The notes: a model not told the origin generated them from the letters alone. Numbered from the stretch's first letter, positions 45,831 to 57,833 are shown. The stretch is 64,000 nt of DNA from Earliella scabrosa (GCA_022605405.1 JABYQQ010000026.1:553979-617978), one strand, 5' to 3'. Numbers and translations: made by a program.

Positions 45831-48145
45831 ATCGAGTCTGCATCGGAGTCTCTACTTCACAGCCTCTCAGCTGTCCGTCGTGCGCTGAACGCGCGACGAC
45901 CGGTGAACGCTGTCCTCCCTCCGGAGCTACTCTTGAAGATCTTTGCCTTTGTTCCCGAGCTACCCCGGCATGCGCAGGTCAAGACCGCTGCAGAGCGGTT
46001 CTGCGGGCCTTACCAAGTCAGGAACGTCTGGGAGCTCCGGAGCACGTCGCAAGTATGTCACCGCTGGCGCGAAATCGCTCTAAGCAGCTCTAGGCTGTGG
46101 GCAAGTGCGCTCCGCAAGCCGGTTGAACCCAATTCGACGTTCATGTTTGGTGGGCCCTCTCGTATTGAAGAGCCAATACAGCCATCGTATCTCCCAAGAT
46201 GTATTGCGGGACCAATTCATCTATGCGTCGAGGAGAATGGATTCCATGGGCCTTGGATGCCGCTTCGGATGCTTGATGCCCCTCCAGGTTACGAGACACG
46301 GGTCGACGAGCTACATGTAGCCACTTACGAGGGATGGACAGATGTTAGCGGGGTCCCTCCATCTCTACTCACTCCTATGCCCGCACTCGAACACCTTGAG
46401 GTGTATTGCGCTGAAGCTCTCAGCGAACGGCGAGTGTGGATGGGCCAACGCCCATTATTTGGCGGGATCGCCCTCGGCGCATTGCGTTCCCTTGCCCTCT
46501 TCAATGTTCCACTCCTTCCCTCGAATGGCATCTCCCATGCTCTCACCCACATCCTCATCGCCTATCACTTGCGCGATACCTTATTGAATACCTGGCGTCC
46601 GGCAGACCTGGTTGCATTCTTGTCTGGTGCCCCCGCGCTGCAAGAAGCTGTCGTAGACGGGGTCCCAATCCCAATAGAGAACTCCGAGTCAATCGGTGGT
46701 ATACCGGCCCCTCATGTCGCACTCCCTCGTCTGCGAAAACTCTCAATACGAGGTTGGGACTATTTTATAAACCGCGCAGGTCTACCCTACCCTCTTCTGT
46801 CACGGTTCGTCCTGCCCGAAACCTGCTACCTGCGAGTAGATGCCAGCTCCGGCGGGGGACAACTACAATTTCTCTCGTCCTATCTTTGCGACCCTAGATT
46901 CCAATGTCGGCCTTTCCAACCGTCATCTGTCCATCTCGACTTGTCCGCCCTCGGGGGAGGAATTCGTATCGATTTGGACACCGGGATGCACTGGTCCAGA
47001 GAAGGGAAGGTCGGACTTGTTGTGGAAGAGCTCGAAAATGTTCTATCGGCGCCACCCTTCGCAATGGCTACCACTCACTGCGTTCCAGGGGCTGTCAGTG
47101 CTGTCTAGCACATAGATAAGCAAGTCGAGTATTTGTGGGTACAACGACCTATTCAGGGACTCTGATTAGATAACATAGTTGACCGTCCGAATAGATGACA
47201 TAGTCGCATGAATCCATTATCTAATCATCTTAGCTGCTTGTGAGACAGAGCAGGTCGGTCCAGCTACGTGTAGAGTATCTGCTCCTGTCTGGTCATGTCG
47301 CAGCTCCACACATCTCGGCACAATCACCCGCCCTGTATGCGTCTGTATATGCATGCTCTGACGGTAGAGCACAAGGACTAGTTTGGTTAGAAACAGATGA
47401 CGTACTCTTATCGGTCCTGGATCGGAAGTACATTGCTGCCTGACGTCTGTTCGTGCTCGCATTTGCCTGTTCGATTTTATGACTATATTACCTATTTTCC
47501 TCATGAATACCTTGCTGCCTCCTGTCTGTTTATTGCCGATTTCGCCTGGTTCGCTTCTCTAATGAGGGCGGCGGGAACGCAGTGACTGTGCGCATCTCGT
47601 CTGCAGGAGGCATGGACGATGCCCTGTTTGATTCCCCCGATACGACGATGCATACGTTGAGACTCGTGCTGCTCAAGTCCTTTACCGCAGCAACCGAGGT
47701 ATATGTAGCCACCCGGCCCGGCATGACCGCTGCCATACGCTTTGTGGAATCTATGGGCAATGGCACCGTGGCTCCCGAAAGGGTACCCTCATTGCCGTAC
47801 CCAAGCATGACCTCCCTCTACGTTTACCTCTACGATGAAAAGGAGCTCGACCTACTAGCGAGCATGCTTCGCAAGCGTGCTGAGGCAGGGTGTATGGTCC
47901 GCCATCTTCTCTTCGGGTACGATTCTCCAGGGACGTACCCAGGAGCTCTCCGGGACTGGGCACAAGTTCAGGAAGCCGTCGGAGACTATGTAGAGGAGGT
48001 GACCAACCTTGGCGAAGAGGGCTACAATTCCACATACGCGCTCTGCCAAGTCCTACCGAGCATAGTCTCGAGGAAAGAGATGGTAGGCGTGTGGCCCCCG
48101 TGGACTGAATGGCAGGCGTTTCCGTCAACGCCGTTGCTGAGGTGA
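45831..48145 (+). CDS. F-box domain protein, interrupted by a long intron or insertion
   Basis: Begins inside an exon whose upstream acceptor is GAATTAG at 45830; the first exon with the ATG is not identified. The frame reads LLHSLSAVRRALNA, then the F-box VLPPELLLKIFAFVPE, SQVCHRWREIALSSSRLWAS, and a leucine-rich body to about 47093. A C-terminal exon at about 47609-48145 (GGMDDALFDSP ... FVESMGNGT ... MVGVWPPWTEWQAF) completes it and matches the end of the relative at 41-42.8 kb (GVWPDWAYF). The roughly 515 bases between (47094-47608) contain stops in all frames and an AT-rich tail, far longer than other introns here, so an inserted element is likely. Function as an SCF adaptor is inferred. 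Confidence 0.62.
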
Positions 48146-48268
48146 AGTAGCCTCGAGGATGGGGGTCACTGGTCAGCCACGCATCCCCCTTCTGAGTTGT
48201 CCGATAGCCCAGGTCAGGCCCAAGTGGTGGCGCAGAACTTAAACGCATTAATCTTACATAGATTCACC

Positions 48269-48440
48269 CACTGTGAGAAAGGCTGGGGGTGATGTTATCC
48301 CGCAGCGTGGGTGATATCTAGAATTCATACCGAATGCTTGCTATTTCCGGGAGGTGGTCATTGGTGGGCAAAATCACCCCGTCACTTTCACACTACACGG
48401 CGGGTGATTTTTACTCCACCATGACACGGCCAATTAGATG
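48269..48440. repeat. left sub-terminal repeats of the CACTA element
   Basis: Contains GGGGGTGATG, GTGGGTGATA, AAATCACCCCGTCAC and CGGGTGATTT within 170 bases, the same heptamer in both orientations. Such arrays are the usual binding sites of CACTA accessory (TNPA-like) proteins. Confidence 0.6.
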
Positions 48441-48528
48441 CTTGCCGAGATGTAGAGGCTCGAGTATAGATGTCGAGAAGTCGTTATGATTGGCAAGATG
48501 CGGGCAACTCAACGTCCAGTACAGCATG

Positions 48529-51500
48529 CTAGGTATCGTCTATTGCCAGAGCTCGTGCAAGAGAGCCACTACGATCTATGAGACCCCACCCTTGAGTCGC
48601 AGAGTCCGGGACCCGTCCAACAACACATTGAATACATTGGATATCCATCACATCCAATGGCCCATACTGCTTGTAGAAGTGGATGTCGAGGCGGTGGTCG
48701 CTCGCCGTGATAGCGCACGTGCGGACAGCAGCAAGAAGGATGGTCGTTGGACGGTCAAGTCCGAGATCTGTAAGGGCGGCAGGGGACTCGAAACGCAGAT
48801 GAAATATGTGCTCCAGGCGGCCATAGAACGTCTGGAGCTCGTATACAGGCCGCCTGCGGCGCTTCCGGGTGTTCTTGTCAACATATATTTCATACTGGAG
48901 AGCAGTCAGTGAGCATAAATTTCAGCAAGATGTTAGAAACATACCCGAACATATGTCTGGTCCCTGCGATCACCCAAGCGCTTCACAAGGGAGGCAGCGT
49001 GTATGGTATCACCGCCGTTGATGATGCGAACCTTGCCCCAGTGCTCAATTTCGGTTGGAACGTGTCGCCGCACAATGCCGGCTTCGCTGTCGAGTCGAGT
49101 TACAATCGCGCCAACGATCTTGTCATGAAGGCCTTTGTCGACGGTCTGCAATCGGCATGGGGGGCATAGGACAGTCATTGGATCTGCGCTCGACAGTCAG
49201 TACGGACTAGTACTATACTCACAGACTGGGACTTGCCATCACTTACATGCAGGATCACGTCGTTCGCCTCGAGTAAGGGTCTCATAGTCGCGAGGCGGCC
49301 GCAAGACCAGTTCGTCGTGCATGTTGTATAGAAGCTTCACCTGGGTAATGCGTGCAAGACCTATGAGATGGTTCTCGATGCTCGCCCATGGGAATCTTCG
49401 GCTCTTGATTGCAGGTTGCAGCTGTCCGCAGAATCGTTCCATGGGAAAGGCCCAGTACGCCCAAACCGGCCCGATGGCTTCAATGCTATCGGCGATGTGA
49501 AGAAGGGCATGAACGGTGACCGGACAGGTTGAGAGCCGGTCTGGGTCGTTCTGATAGTAGAACCTGCGGAGAACAATATGGTAAGTCATGGGATAGTGGG
49601 TCGCATGGGCCATGAATGCGCACTTTTCATACTGCTGTACCCATTTGATGAACCCACGGCGGATTTGCGCGATTTCTGTCGTGGACAATTCAAACTGTAG
49701 GCAGAGGCGTAACAGACGGATGAGGTCAACAAAGTGGTTAAAGTAGCGTATGTGTGTGAAACGCCGTCGCAGGAGCACGGGAGCGATGTAAAGAGTCCAG
49801 AACGACCACGCATCAGCCGTGCATGTACTCCAATCTTGAGAGATGTCGCCTAATCGAGGACCGAAAATTGATGGGATGGTGTCCGCGGAGCAGCTGGTGG
49901 CCTTCCCAACAGCTTCCCACACACTTCCGGCAAGTTGATAGGAGTGAGTTCCGACGTCCAGTCCTTTGAATGTACCAGTCCATAGTGAGATGAGATTGGG
50001 TATCAGATTCTCCCAGATAAGATGCATGAAATCGTATGGGAATGAATGGGGGAAAGAGATCGATGGAAGGTGCGCGAGGAGGGCAAGGCTTTTGATGCCA
50101 GAGGCTCGTGCGAGGCGCTCGCTCTGGGCATTGTTGGGAGCCGCCATCACCTCACGAGCTTGTTTGAGATATTCGTCGTGGGTACGAAGCGGGAGATGCT
50201 CGGGATCATATCGCTTGACATATGAATTATTATTCGTGACGTCAGGGTGGGACGAGCGGTCTAGAGGCACATAGTGCGCTGGAGAGGTGGAATCTGGGAT
50301 ACGAATGCCGCGGATGGTGCACATACGACAGGGAAACAACGCGTTATGACCCTTCATTCCCATAACCATGGACACGGCCGGGATGTCACCGGACACGAGG
50401 ATGAGGAAGGCGCGCTGGATGAACTGGGATGATGAGAGGATGTCGAATGCGGGCACGCCAACGGCGAGCTCAAGCAGCTCTTGAACGGCTGGCCATAGAA
50501 AAGAGTCGAAATCCTTGGGCTTCTTTGGACCAGGGATGACGCAGAGAGGGATGATGTTGTCACGGTGGAAGCGGACGTCGGGAGGAAGGTTGTAGTTGTA
50601 CAGGATGATGGGCCATGCGGTCTTCTTGCGACGCCGCCATGGCGCGAATCCATCCGTCGACAGACCGAGGGCGACGTCACGGGGATCAGAAAAGAATTGA
50701 ACCCCAAGGTCTCGACCGTGGATGACGACTCGGCGTCCGCAAAGGTCCTTGTAGTGGGCGCTGTCGAAAACATCTCGAACGCCTGCGGGATCGGCGATGT
50801 ATTCACCTCGGTACTGCATCCCCTCAGCGGTTTGGCGGTTGCGTCGCATGGCAAGGGGCCGAGCCTTGAGGGAGAGGTACGAGTACTGCCGACGTGCCTT
50901 GCCGTATTCATCGTAGCGGGAGGTGCGACAATGCGGGCATTCCTGAAGATCGGCAAGCGGACCCGTATAAGCCATGCACGACTGTACACAGCAGTCGTAA
51001 CGGCTCGGTGTGAGTCCTGAGAGAAATGCGAGCCGTGCTTTGATCTGGTGGAGTGAGAGGAGCGGTGTGTTGGGGAAGACGTAGTGGAGATCTTGGAAGG
51101 CGCTCTCCGTGAGGTTATGTTTGAGCTTGTAGGCATACGCACGAAGTATGGCACGATCTTCGTCGGAAAGCGTGTCCCCTACACGAAATACATCAGACAG
51201 GTTGTACCATTGATACAGGGGTGAGCGGACACACCAAGGTCGGCAACTCGCCGCATGAACTGCTCGTATAGCCGGGTTCGTGCATCCAGGTCCGGGTTGA
51301 GCAAAATCTCTTCCTCGTCTTCATCTTCCTCGTCCTCGATCCACTCTTCCCATTCAAAATCATCCGCTGATGGCCCGGACTTATCACCGTCATCGTCATC
51401 GTCATCGTCGCAGTCCTCAACGGTGACGGTGTTGAATTTTCGAGATGGTGCACGCCGACAGGCCTGTTCGACGTCTCTAAGAATGCGACCCACATCGTTC

Positions 51501-51949
51501 CCATCTGAGCCATCCTGCGCTGATGCGTACGCTCCCTCCCCTGTGGGATCGCCGTCCTGATCCACCATGTCCATACCGCCTCCGCCGGACATCCCATCCC
51601 AGTCCATGTCTGCATCCATCGTCGGAACCCCAGCATCCAAAACGTCATCAACGTCCCCTGCGTCCTCGGAGAGTGAAGGCAACGCCTCGTACGTCGCCTC
51701 AGATGACTGACGTGCCTTTGGACTAGGTTTAGACAGTGGTGCGTCGCTTTTCTTGGTGTGAGTTCCTAGGAGAAGTTTGCGACGAAGGACATGAGAGGCA
51801 CGGACATGCGGTGCAGCTCCCAGCTTGCGGTGTCGGAGAGCCGTGCTGCGAGAGACGTTGCGACGACAGCACGTACACCATACACGTTGCTGTTCGCCTC
51901 GCGTATTGGTCTTGTTGCTCCGTACACCTTTAGTCGAGGTTTTGGCCAT
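48529..51949 (-). CDS. Tnp2-family transposase (CACTA)
   Basis: The start at 51949 (MAKTSTKGVRSNKTN) is followed by a zinc-binding CTCCRRNVSRSTALRH motif and a very acidic linker. After the stretch LRAYAYKLKHNLTESAF and LHQIKARLAFLSGL comes CMAYTGPLADLQECPHC, then the catalytic region: GRDLGVQFFSDPRDVALGLS, ALGLSTDGFAPWRRRKKTAW (D of the RNase H-like core), VPAFDILSSSQF, FPCRMCTIRG, and FPYDFMHLIWENLIPNL (second acidic position, E). A long C-terminal domain ends HWGKVRIINGGDTIHAASL, YELQTFYGRLEHIFHLRF and GWGLIDRSGSLARAL, with a TAG at 48529. Frame changes at about 51180, 49240 and 48900 coincide with introns. This matches agaricomycete Tnp2 proteins along its length. Confidence 0.78.
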
Positions 51950-52255
51950 CTGCGTGACACTTCATTCAGATTTCCATGAACAAGTGATATTCACCAATGA
52001 CGACTAACTGTTGAACAGAAGAGAAGTATATGACCCAGAAAGATAGGTGTGCCAGTCGTACGCAGAACGATGTAGCTCGAGATAGTGCACAGGAGAAACA
52101 ACTGTAAGCCAGAGAAGACGGATTATCACCAAGTCCAGCACGGGAGTCGTGGGAACTTACGAACGCCACTCAACAAGTCGACGAGGCCGCGTCGCCGTCG
52201 CCCTCTCCATTGCAACCACACCGTGCTGCTCCTCCACTCTCCAGTTGTCCACCCC

Positions 52256-53705
52256 ATGGCTCGCAACCAATCTGCCAAAGAGAAGCGGGACACCATCGCA
52301 GCTCAGCGTGCTCCAGCGGCCGCCCAGGGTCCCAAAGGAAACGCAGCCGGCCGCAAGAAGGTACCTGCCCCCAAGGTTCCCAACAAGGGCCCTGCCCCAC
52401 GCCCCAAACCTGGCACCCTCTCCGATGCACCAGCGAAGCAGAAGAAGCCTGTCCCCGATGGAGGGCAGAAGAAGAAGGATCAGCTACGTAAACGCGCGCC
52501 AGCGGACGAGAACGAACCTCCTATCGCGCCCGATACGGAGGCTGACACCGTGGCTGCTCTCAAAGGCATGTTGATTCCTTTCGCACACAGCAGATATGTA
52601 TGTGATGGTTATGCAGCCCAACTGGCGAAAGAGAAAGCCGCGCGTGAGAAAGCCGAAGCCGAAGTCGCCAAGATGAAGAAAAATACCGCTGTTAAGCCAA
52701 TCCACAAGATCCCCAAGCCCCTCGGAACCGTTGGGAAAGGCCTCAAACTGCGGTCTGCAATGAGATTGGAGGGGAAGAGACAGAAGTCGTTGTATCTTGC
52801 ATGCCTGGTGAGCACTGAGCACCGCTGTCCGACTCGAACTCCAAACGAGCAGAAATTACTGCATTGGAACCCAGATGACTGTCCGTGACGTCTGTCTTGA
52901 AGGAGGACTCGACTGGAAGAAAGGGATCCGCTCGCAGGACCCTGAGGCTCTCGGCGCTGTGTACAGAGTCGTGAGTACTTCCTAGTTGCTCGAGAAGGCA
53001 AGAACTTACCGAGCACATGTACGCGCGTATGGATAGGCGCGGAAGGACCAGCCATATCTCGCCCGCTTCGAGAACGATTGGGCAACTGCGCAGATCCTCA
53101 TCCAGTATATGGCCAATCGCCGCAAGAACGCCATCCGGAAAGGGCTCGTGGTCGTCCAGCAAGATGCCCTTGGACGGCGGATCCTTGTCAACGTCAAGAG
53201 AGTCCCCCAAGTTGATGCCGAAGAAGGGGGCGATGACGATGATGAAGACCTCGATCAAGGCTTCGTGGACTCCCTTGAGAACGAGGGAAACGCGAATCGA
53301 ACGCGTCAGCGTTTCCGTAAGCAGCTCGGAGTCGACCTGGATGATGACGAGGAGGATGAGGATGTTGAAGGTGAGCTGGACCCAGTACTTCTTCGAGGCG
53401 ATGGGTCGGAGGATGGCGATGGGGAGGGCGACGGCGAAGAGGGGGCAGGAAAGGGGAATGACGAGAACGATGGCAGCGAGAAAAGCAGTGGGGAAGAGGA
53501 TGAAGACGGGACAGAGGTGGTCGCAAAGGCCCACCGGAATCGTGGCGGCGCTGGACTCGGAGGACGCGCCAAGAGGGCCAGAGTGGTAGAAGACAACGAC
53601 GGGGACGAAACTCGTGCACCCGAGGACGACGACGAGGATGAGGGAGAGGAGGAAGTGCTACCGGCGCCGAAGAAGCGCAAGCTGGGAAGCGTCAAGGCAG
53701 CGTAG
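52256..53705 (+). CDS. CACTA accessory protein (second transposon gene)
   Basis: Transcribed divergently from the transposase, 307 bases away. Exon 1 (52256 to about 52570) is basic and Pro/Ala/Lys-rich. A 50-odd-base intron leads to a coiled-coil-like segment (LAKEKAAREKAEAEVAKMKK). A short exon has GGLDWKKGIRSQDPEALG, and the last exon, from about 53033, starts ARKDQPYLARFENDWATAQI, a signature seen in proteins that accompany Tnp2 in mushroom genomes. The C-terminus is acidic and ends in a basic PAPKKRKL, a probable nuclear localisation signal. A likely role is binding the sub-terminal repeats, by analogy with TNPA of plant CACTA elements. Confidence 0.65.
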
Positions 53706-53849
53706 GCGCTGTTACGTATATGAACCTTATATGCTCTCTCAAACCTTATGCGCTCTTCGCGACTGGCCCTCTATGCTCTCAATACATGTCCATTTATGCC
53801 TCTATACGCCTACATCGTGCGCGCATCCATGAGACCCAAGGGCGATCCT

Positions 53850-54085
53850 GACGGGCACGTACAATGCCCAGCTTCGTATCACCCCGACCGTGGATTATCA
53901 TCCCGCCAGCCTAACCCGTGTGACAGCGCGCTTAGGTGGGGGTGAAATCGGTCATTTCCCTCGCTATATTAGCCCGGAATGCCAACCCGCAGTCTCCTGG
54001 TCAAATCACCCCGAGTGCGTGCATTATCACCCCGACCGTGGATTAAATCCCGGGGTCAATTTCGCCACTACCTGCGTCTACAGTG
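53850..54085. repeat. right sub-terminal repeats of the CACTA element
   Basis: Contains ATCACCCCGACCGTGGATTA twice, AAATCACCCCGAGTGCG and GTGGGGGTGAAATCG, in both orientations, ending in GTCTACAGTG. The shared GGTGAT core links it to the left end 5.6 kb away. Confidence 0.6.
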
Positions 54086-54162
54086 CACCGAACATATTTT
54101 CCCACGCCCCGCGACCCTCTCATGGACACGCTGCCTCGATCCTATTCTCTAGACCAACTACG

Positions 54163-55020
54163 ATGCCCGTCTGCACGTTGCATCTCCTCTCCCTCTCCAG
54201 CTCCATAGTCGATTTTCTCACAGCCCTACTCACCTCCCAAGGAATCGAACCTGTCGTTATCTCCAGGGTCGTTCGCTGGATCATCACGCCCACAACCCTC
54301 TCGGTCGACCCGCTCCTCCGCCCCGACATCGTGTGGGATATCCTGCTCATTTTGCCCACCTCTAGCACTGATCTGCCCGCGTCGCTTTCCTCGCATATCC
54401 GCACGCGGTGGACCATCACCGTCGGCGTGCCTTCGCGCATCTTGAGCGGCTTCCGCGCGAAGAACGACGCGCTGCTGCACCCGGCACCCGGCACCGTCCC
54501 ATCTCTGACCGGGTCCCTTGACCGTGCGCGCATCTCCGCTTCGGCCCAGAAGCTGGAGCTAACAGAAGAGCTGCGGGCGTGGATGGCTGGGTTCGGGGAA
54601 GCGGAAGGGAAAGGTGCGGTGTCGATGCTCAACCTGCTGGCATTCAAGCCGGGGATGAAGGACGAGTACCTCAAATACGGTGCCGCCTTCGCCGCATCTG
54701 TTGGCTCGCGGCGCGGAGGGGACGCCAAGATCGTGGGGACGGTCATCGAGGATGGTGGAGGCAAGGGGATAGGCTCCTCCGCTGGGAATGTGACATCTGA
54801 GGGCCGGGTGTGGGACGAGGTTGCCCTGGCGCATTACCCTAGCATATGGCACTTCGCGGACATGCTCGCGAGCGAAGACTACCAGGCTGTAAATCACAGG
54901 CACAGGGTGGGCAGCCTGAAGGACACGTTCATTCTGTGTACGACCGAGCTGGGTTTACCTGCGACACCAGCGGCGGGCGCAGAGAAGATACACGATAGTG
55001 GCTTGGTCCCGAAGCTCTGA
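54163..55020 (+). CDS. conserved hypothetical protein, dimeric alpha/beta-barrel-like C-terminus
   Basis: Single open frame from the ATG at 54163 (MPVCTLHLLSLSSSIVDFLT) to the TGA at 55018-55020, 285 residues. The N-terminal half reads LLRPDIVWDILLILPTSSTD, with RTRWTITVGVPSRILSGFRA. The C-terminal half has SMLNLLAFKPGMKDEYLKYG and HYPSIWHFADMLASEDYQAV, the pattern of a ferredoxin-like dimeric barrel (DUF1330/antibiotic-monooxygenase-like fold) widely found in basidiomycete hypothetical proteins. No catalytic function can be assigned. The ATG lies only about 75 bases beyond the right end of the CACTA element, so the transposon may have replaced the native promoter. Confidence 0.7.
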   Translation: MPVCTLHLLSLSSSIVDFLTALLTSQGIEPVVISRVVRWIITPTTLSVDPLLRPDIVWDILLILPTSSTDLPASLSSHIRTRWTITVGVPSRILSGFRAKNDALLHPAPGTVPSLTGSLDRARISASAQKLELTEELRAWMAGFGEAEGKGAVSMLNLLAFKPGMKDEYLKYGAAFAASVGSRRGGDAKIVGTVIEDGGGKGIGSSAGNVTSEGRVWDEVALAHYPSIWHFADMLASEDYQAVNHRHRVGSLKDTFILCTTELGLPATPAAGAEKIHDSGLVPKL

Positions 55021-55453
55021 GAGACAGTAGTATTGAAGTAAACATAGGACACTGACACTCCATGTCTTTGGTATGTATCTGTATCTGTATGATTCTTGTC
55101 GAAACGAAGCTCGAGGCTGGCGTTCTGCTTGATGGTCAGTAGACGACATGCGCCCATGCATTTCTATACGTTCACTTTGTCGCATAAATCTCACCTCCCT
55201 CAGTCCTGTTGTTCCCAGCTCTCATAAATAAGATACTGAGTGAACGAGCACTGGGAGTGAGCTGCGGCGGCTCAGCTGGGCTCGCCTGCAACGACACGAG
55301 CTTCAAGTAATTAGTACCGAGTCGGCACCTCGGGCCGGTTACTATCGCTCACGTGACTCTATTGAAGTTTTGTGAAGCGAACTCTGAGCTCAACTCCGTG
55401 TTCCGCGTCTAGTCGGTCGTCTTGCAGCCTTCTCTCTGTCGAAACCCCTCATC

Positions 55454-57506
55454 ATGTCTGACACTCTCATCGACGGACATGTCTCGACGCAACAATGCAA
55501 GCGGGCCGTTGACGCGCTGCTCAGCCATGCCACCAAACACCAACAAGAGAAGGCGGAGACCCAGCTTCTCCCTGACAAGGAGCAGAACGTATGGCTCGTC
55601 GTGAACACCAAGGTCATGCACCCGGAGAAGAAGATCAAGCCTGCGCGCATGTAAGTATGTGTTTGTGACCGGGAAGCAGCAGGATGCATTGCTCATTGGA
55701 GAGGACGAAAGACCAGTGAAGTACCCCATCGTTGACCCACGCACGACCCCGATATGCCTCATCACGAAGGACCCCCAGCGCGAGTACAAGGACCGCATCG
55801 CTGCCGAAAACATCAAGTTTATCTCGCGCGTGGTGGACATCCGGCATTTGAAGGGCAAGTGGAAGCCGTATGAGGCGAGGCGGTTGCTGCTGAGGGAGAA
55901 TGGGCTGTTCCTCGCGGACGAACGGGTCGTCCCATTACTCCCTGGGCTCCTTGGGAAGATCTTTTTCAAGGCCAAGAAGTGCGTATTCTGCCCATCATTT
56001 ACTGTCGACGTCTCACGTGCGTGCGTATAGGCAACCCATCCCGGTCTGCATCACGCGCAAAGACCTCAAAGGTGAGCTGGAGCGCGCCGTCTCCTCCACC
56101 TACTTCCACCAGAACCAGGGAACGTGCACGTACGTGAAACATCTTCCAGACTTCGCTCGCATCGCTTACATGGCATCAGTTCTGTCAAGGTCGGCAACGT
56201 CTCGCAAAAGCCAACGCAGGTTCTCGCGAATCTGCAGACCGCCGTGCCCGAGATCGTCAAGCACATCAAGGGGGGCTGGGACAACGTCCAGAGCATGTTC
56301 ATCAAGACCAATAGATCTGCAGCGCTCCCATTATGGCAGTGTGACCTGGGTGCGGACGCCGGCGGGCGGTGGGACGGGCTCCTGGCCAGTCTGAGCGATG
56401 GTGAGGACGCGGAGATGGACAACGCGGAGGAGAGTGGGTCTGACGAGGATGAGGAGAGGGAGGTTGAGCCTGCAGTCGAGGTCAAGGGGAAGGGGAAGAA
56501 GCGTGCGGCGGAGGCGGTGGAGGAGAAGCCGAAGAAAAAAGCAAAAGGCTCAGATGAAAAGCCCAGCGTCGTTGAGGCACCTCCCGCCGCGAAGGGCAAA
56601 GCGAAGGCTGCTGCTGCTGCTGTTGACGTCCCTGCTCCGACTCAGAGCAAGGCGAAAGCTGCTGCCATCGAGCCCGCGACTTCTGCATCGGAACCTGCCA
56701 AGAAGAAACGACGCAAGTCTCAGGCAGAGGCGGACCCCGCGCCCGCCGCCGCGCCTGCGTCGCCTGCCGCTCCTGAGGCCGACAAACCGTCGGAGCCAGC
56801 GAAAAAGGAGAAGCGGAAAAAGGCCCGAGCCTCCCTCGCAGCAGCCGCAGCTGCTGCAGAACCATCCGACGCCGCGCCAACCCCCGCAAAGTCAGACTCG
56901 CACCCCGCGCCCGCGGCATCCACAGACCCCGTCACGCCGTCTGTGGCAAAGAAGAAACGGCGCGCCTCAGCCGTGGACTTCTTCGACGAAGCGGCGGCGA
57001 AGGCGTCGCCCGCACCCGCGGCCGCGCCTCCGAACACGCCGGCGGACGGACTCGCGGGCGAGACCCCCGCGAAGAGGAAGAAGCGGAGCAAGGGCGTGGT
57101 TGCGGACACGCCGGTTACGACCGCCATCGCGAAGCTCGCCGCGCAGCCCGAGCCTGAGGCGGGTACCGTCGCGGAGACACCCAGTGGAAAGAAGCCGCGG
57201 AAGAGGAAGCAGAAGGAGGCGGACGTCGGTGCCGGTGGTGAACCGGAGCCTGCTCCGACGAAGGCCGCTGATGTCGTGGTGGAGGGTGCGGCCGTGGAGA
57301 AGAAAAGGAAGCGGAAGCACAAGGACACGGAAGCAGCCGTCGAGGAGCAGGCAACACCTGCCGCTCCTACGCTCACTTCGGAGGAGATGAAGCAGAAGCG
57401 GAGTAGCGCGGGTGGGGAGAAGAAGAAAGAGAAGGTCCTCGGAGGCAAGCCCGCTGCGAAGAGCGCGAAGGACGAGGTGGTGGGCAAGAGGTCGAAAAAG
57501 CTATGA
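55454..57506 (+). CDS. ribosomal L1 (uL1) domain protein, Cic1/Utp30/RSL1D1-like
   Basis: The ATG at 55454 opens MSDTLIDGHVSTQQCKRAVD. Four exons give the full uL1 fold: HPEKKIKPARIPVKYPIVDP, ICLITKDPQREYKD, RVVDIRHLKGKWKPYEARRL, FLADERVVPLLPGLLGKIFF, PIPVCITRKDLKGELERAV, then VKVGNVSQKPTQVLANL and FIKTNRSAALPLW. Introns start GTAAGTATG (55652) and GTGCGTATT (55981), with one more near 56135. A tail of about 270 residues follows, made of Ala/Pro/Lys blocks with repeated basic clusters (KKKRRKS, KKEKRKKAR, KKKRRAS, KRKKRSK, KKPRKRKQK) and ending RSKKL. Proteins of this group act in the nucleolus in large- or small-subunit rRNA maturation. The tail is long compared with yeast Cic1 and Utp30 and is probably disordered. 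Confidence 0.82.
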
Positions 57507-57833
57507 TGGCCGTTCGTAGCACCGTACCCTTCCTTCTGTTGTCTTGCTGCCGTATACCGAGGTTTACGCGCGATCTATTCGTACAGTGGTTATGTATGTG
57601 TTGGTATGTACAGCAGACAAGGTCTCTGGATGTCGGGAATGAGCGATATGCATGGTAGTGAGTGTTCGTCAAGAACAAGGCGGGAAGATATGTACTGTTC
57701 GTGAAGGGCGTGAATGTGCGTGAAGAGATACAGCATGCTAAGAGTACAAGAATGAGTTGCATAGCGAGCGAGAGCAACACGACGACGGAGGACTGCGATA
57801 GGGGCAAGGACATTCGCGCGCTGCGCTAGTAAC

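Larger units (their letters stand above)
48269..54085. mobile_element. CACTA (EnSpm/CMC) DNA transposon with Tnp2 transposase
   Basis: A 5.8 kb element with a Tnp2-type transposase on the minus strand and a divergent accessory gene on the plus strand. Candidate ends are CACTGT at 48269 and its complement ACAGTG ending at 54085, each flanked on the outside by CACC (48265-48268 and 54086-54089), a plausible target duplication. The inverted match beyond CACTGT is weak, so the exact ends are tentative. Both sub-terminal regions are packed with GGGTGAT/ATCACCCC motifs, as expected of CACTA elements. The transposase frame appears unbroken apart from introns, so the copy may be young. Confidence 0.65.

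Noticed and set aside
48490..48912. A plus-strand 140-codon frame at the left of the CACTA element
   Set aside because: It is the reverse of the transposase C-terminal exon, which reads convincingly on the minus strand to the stop at 48529.
52743..53534. A 263-codon minus-strand hydrophobic frame that looks like a membrane protein
   Set aside because: It is antisense to the acidic exon of the CACTA accessory gene. GAC/GAG codons read backwards as Val/Leu codons, which creates false hydrophobicity.
56720..57487. A 255-codon minus-strand Ala/Phe-rich frame
   Set aside because: Antisense shadow of the lysine/alanine-rich tail of the uL1-domain protein.
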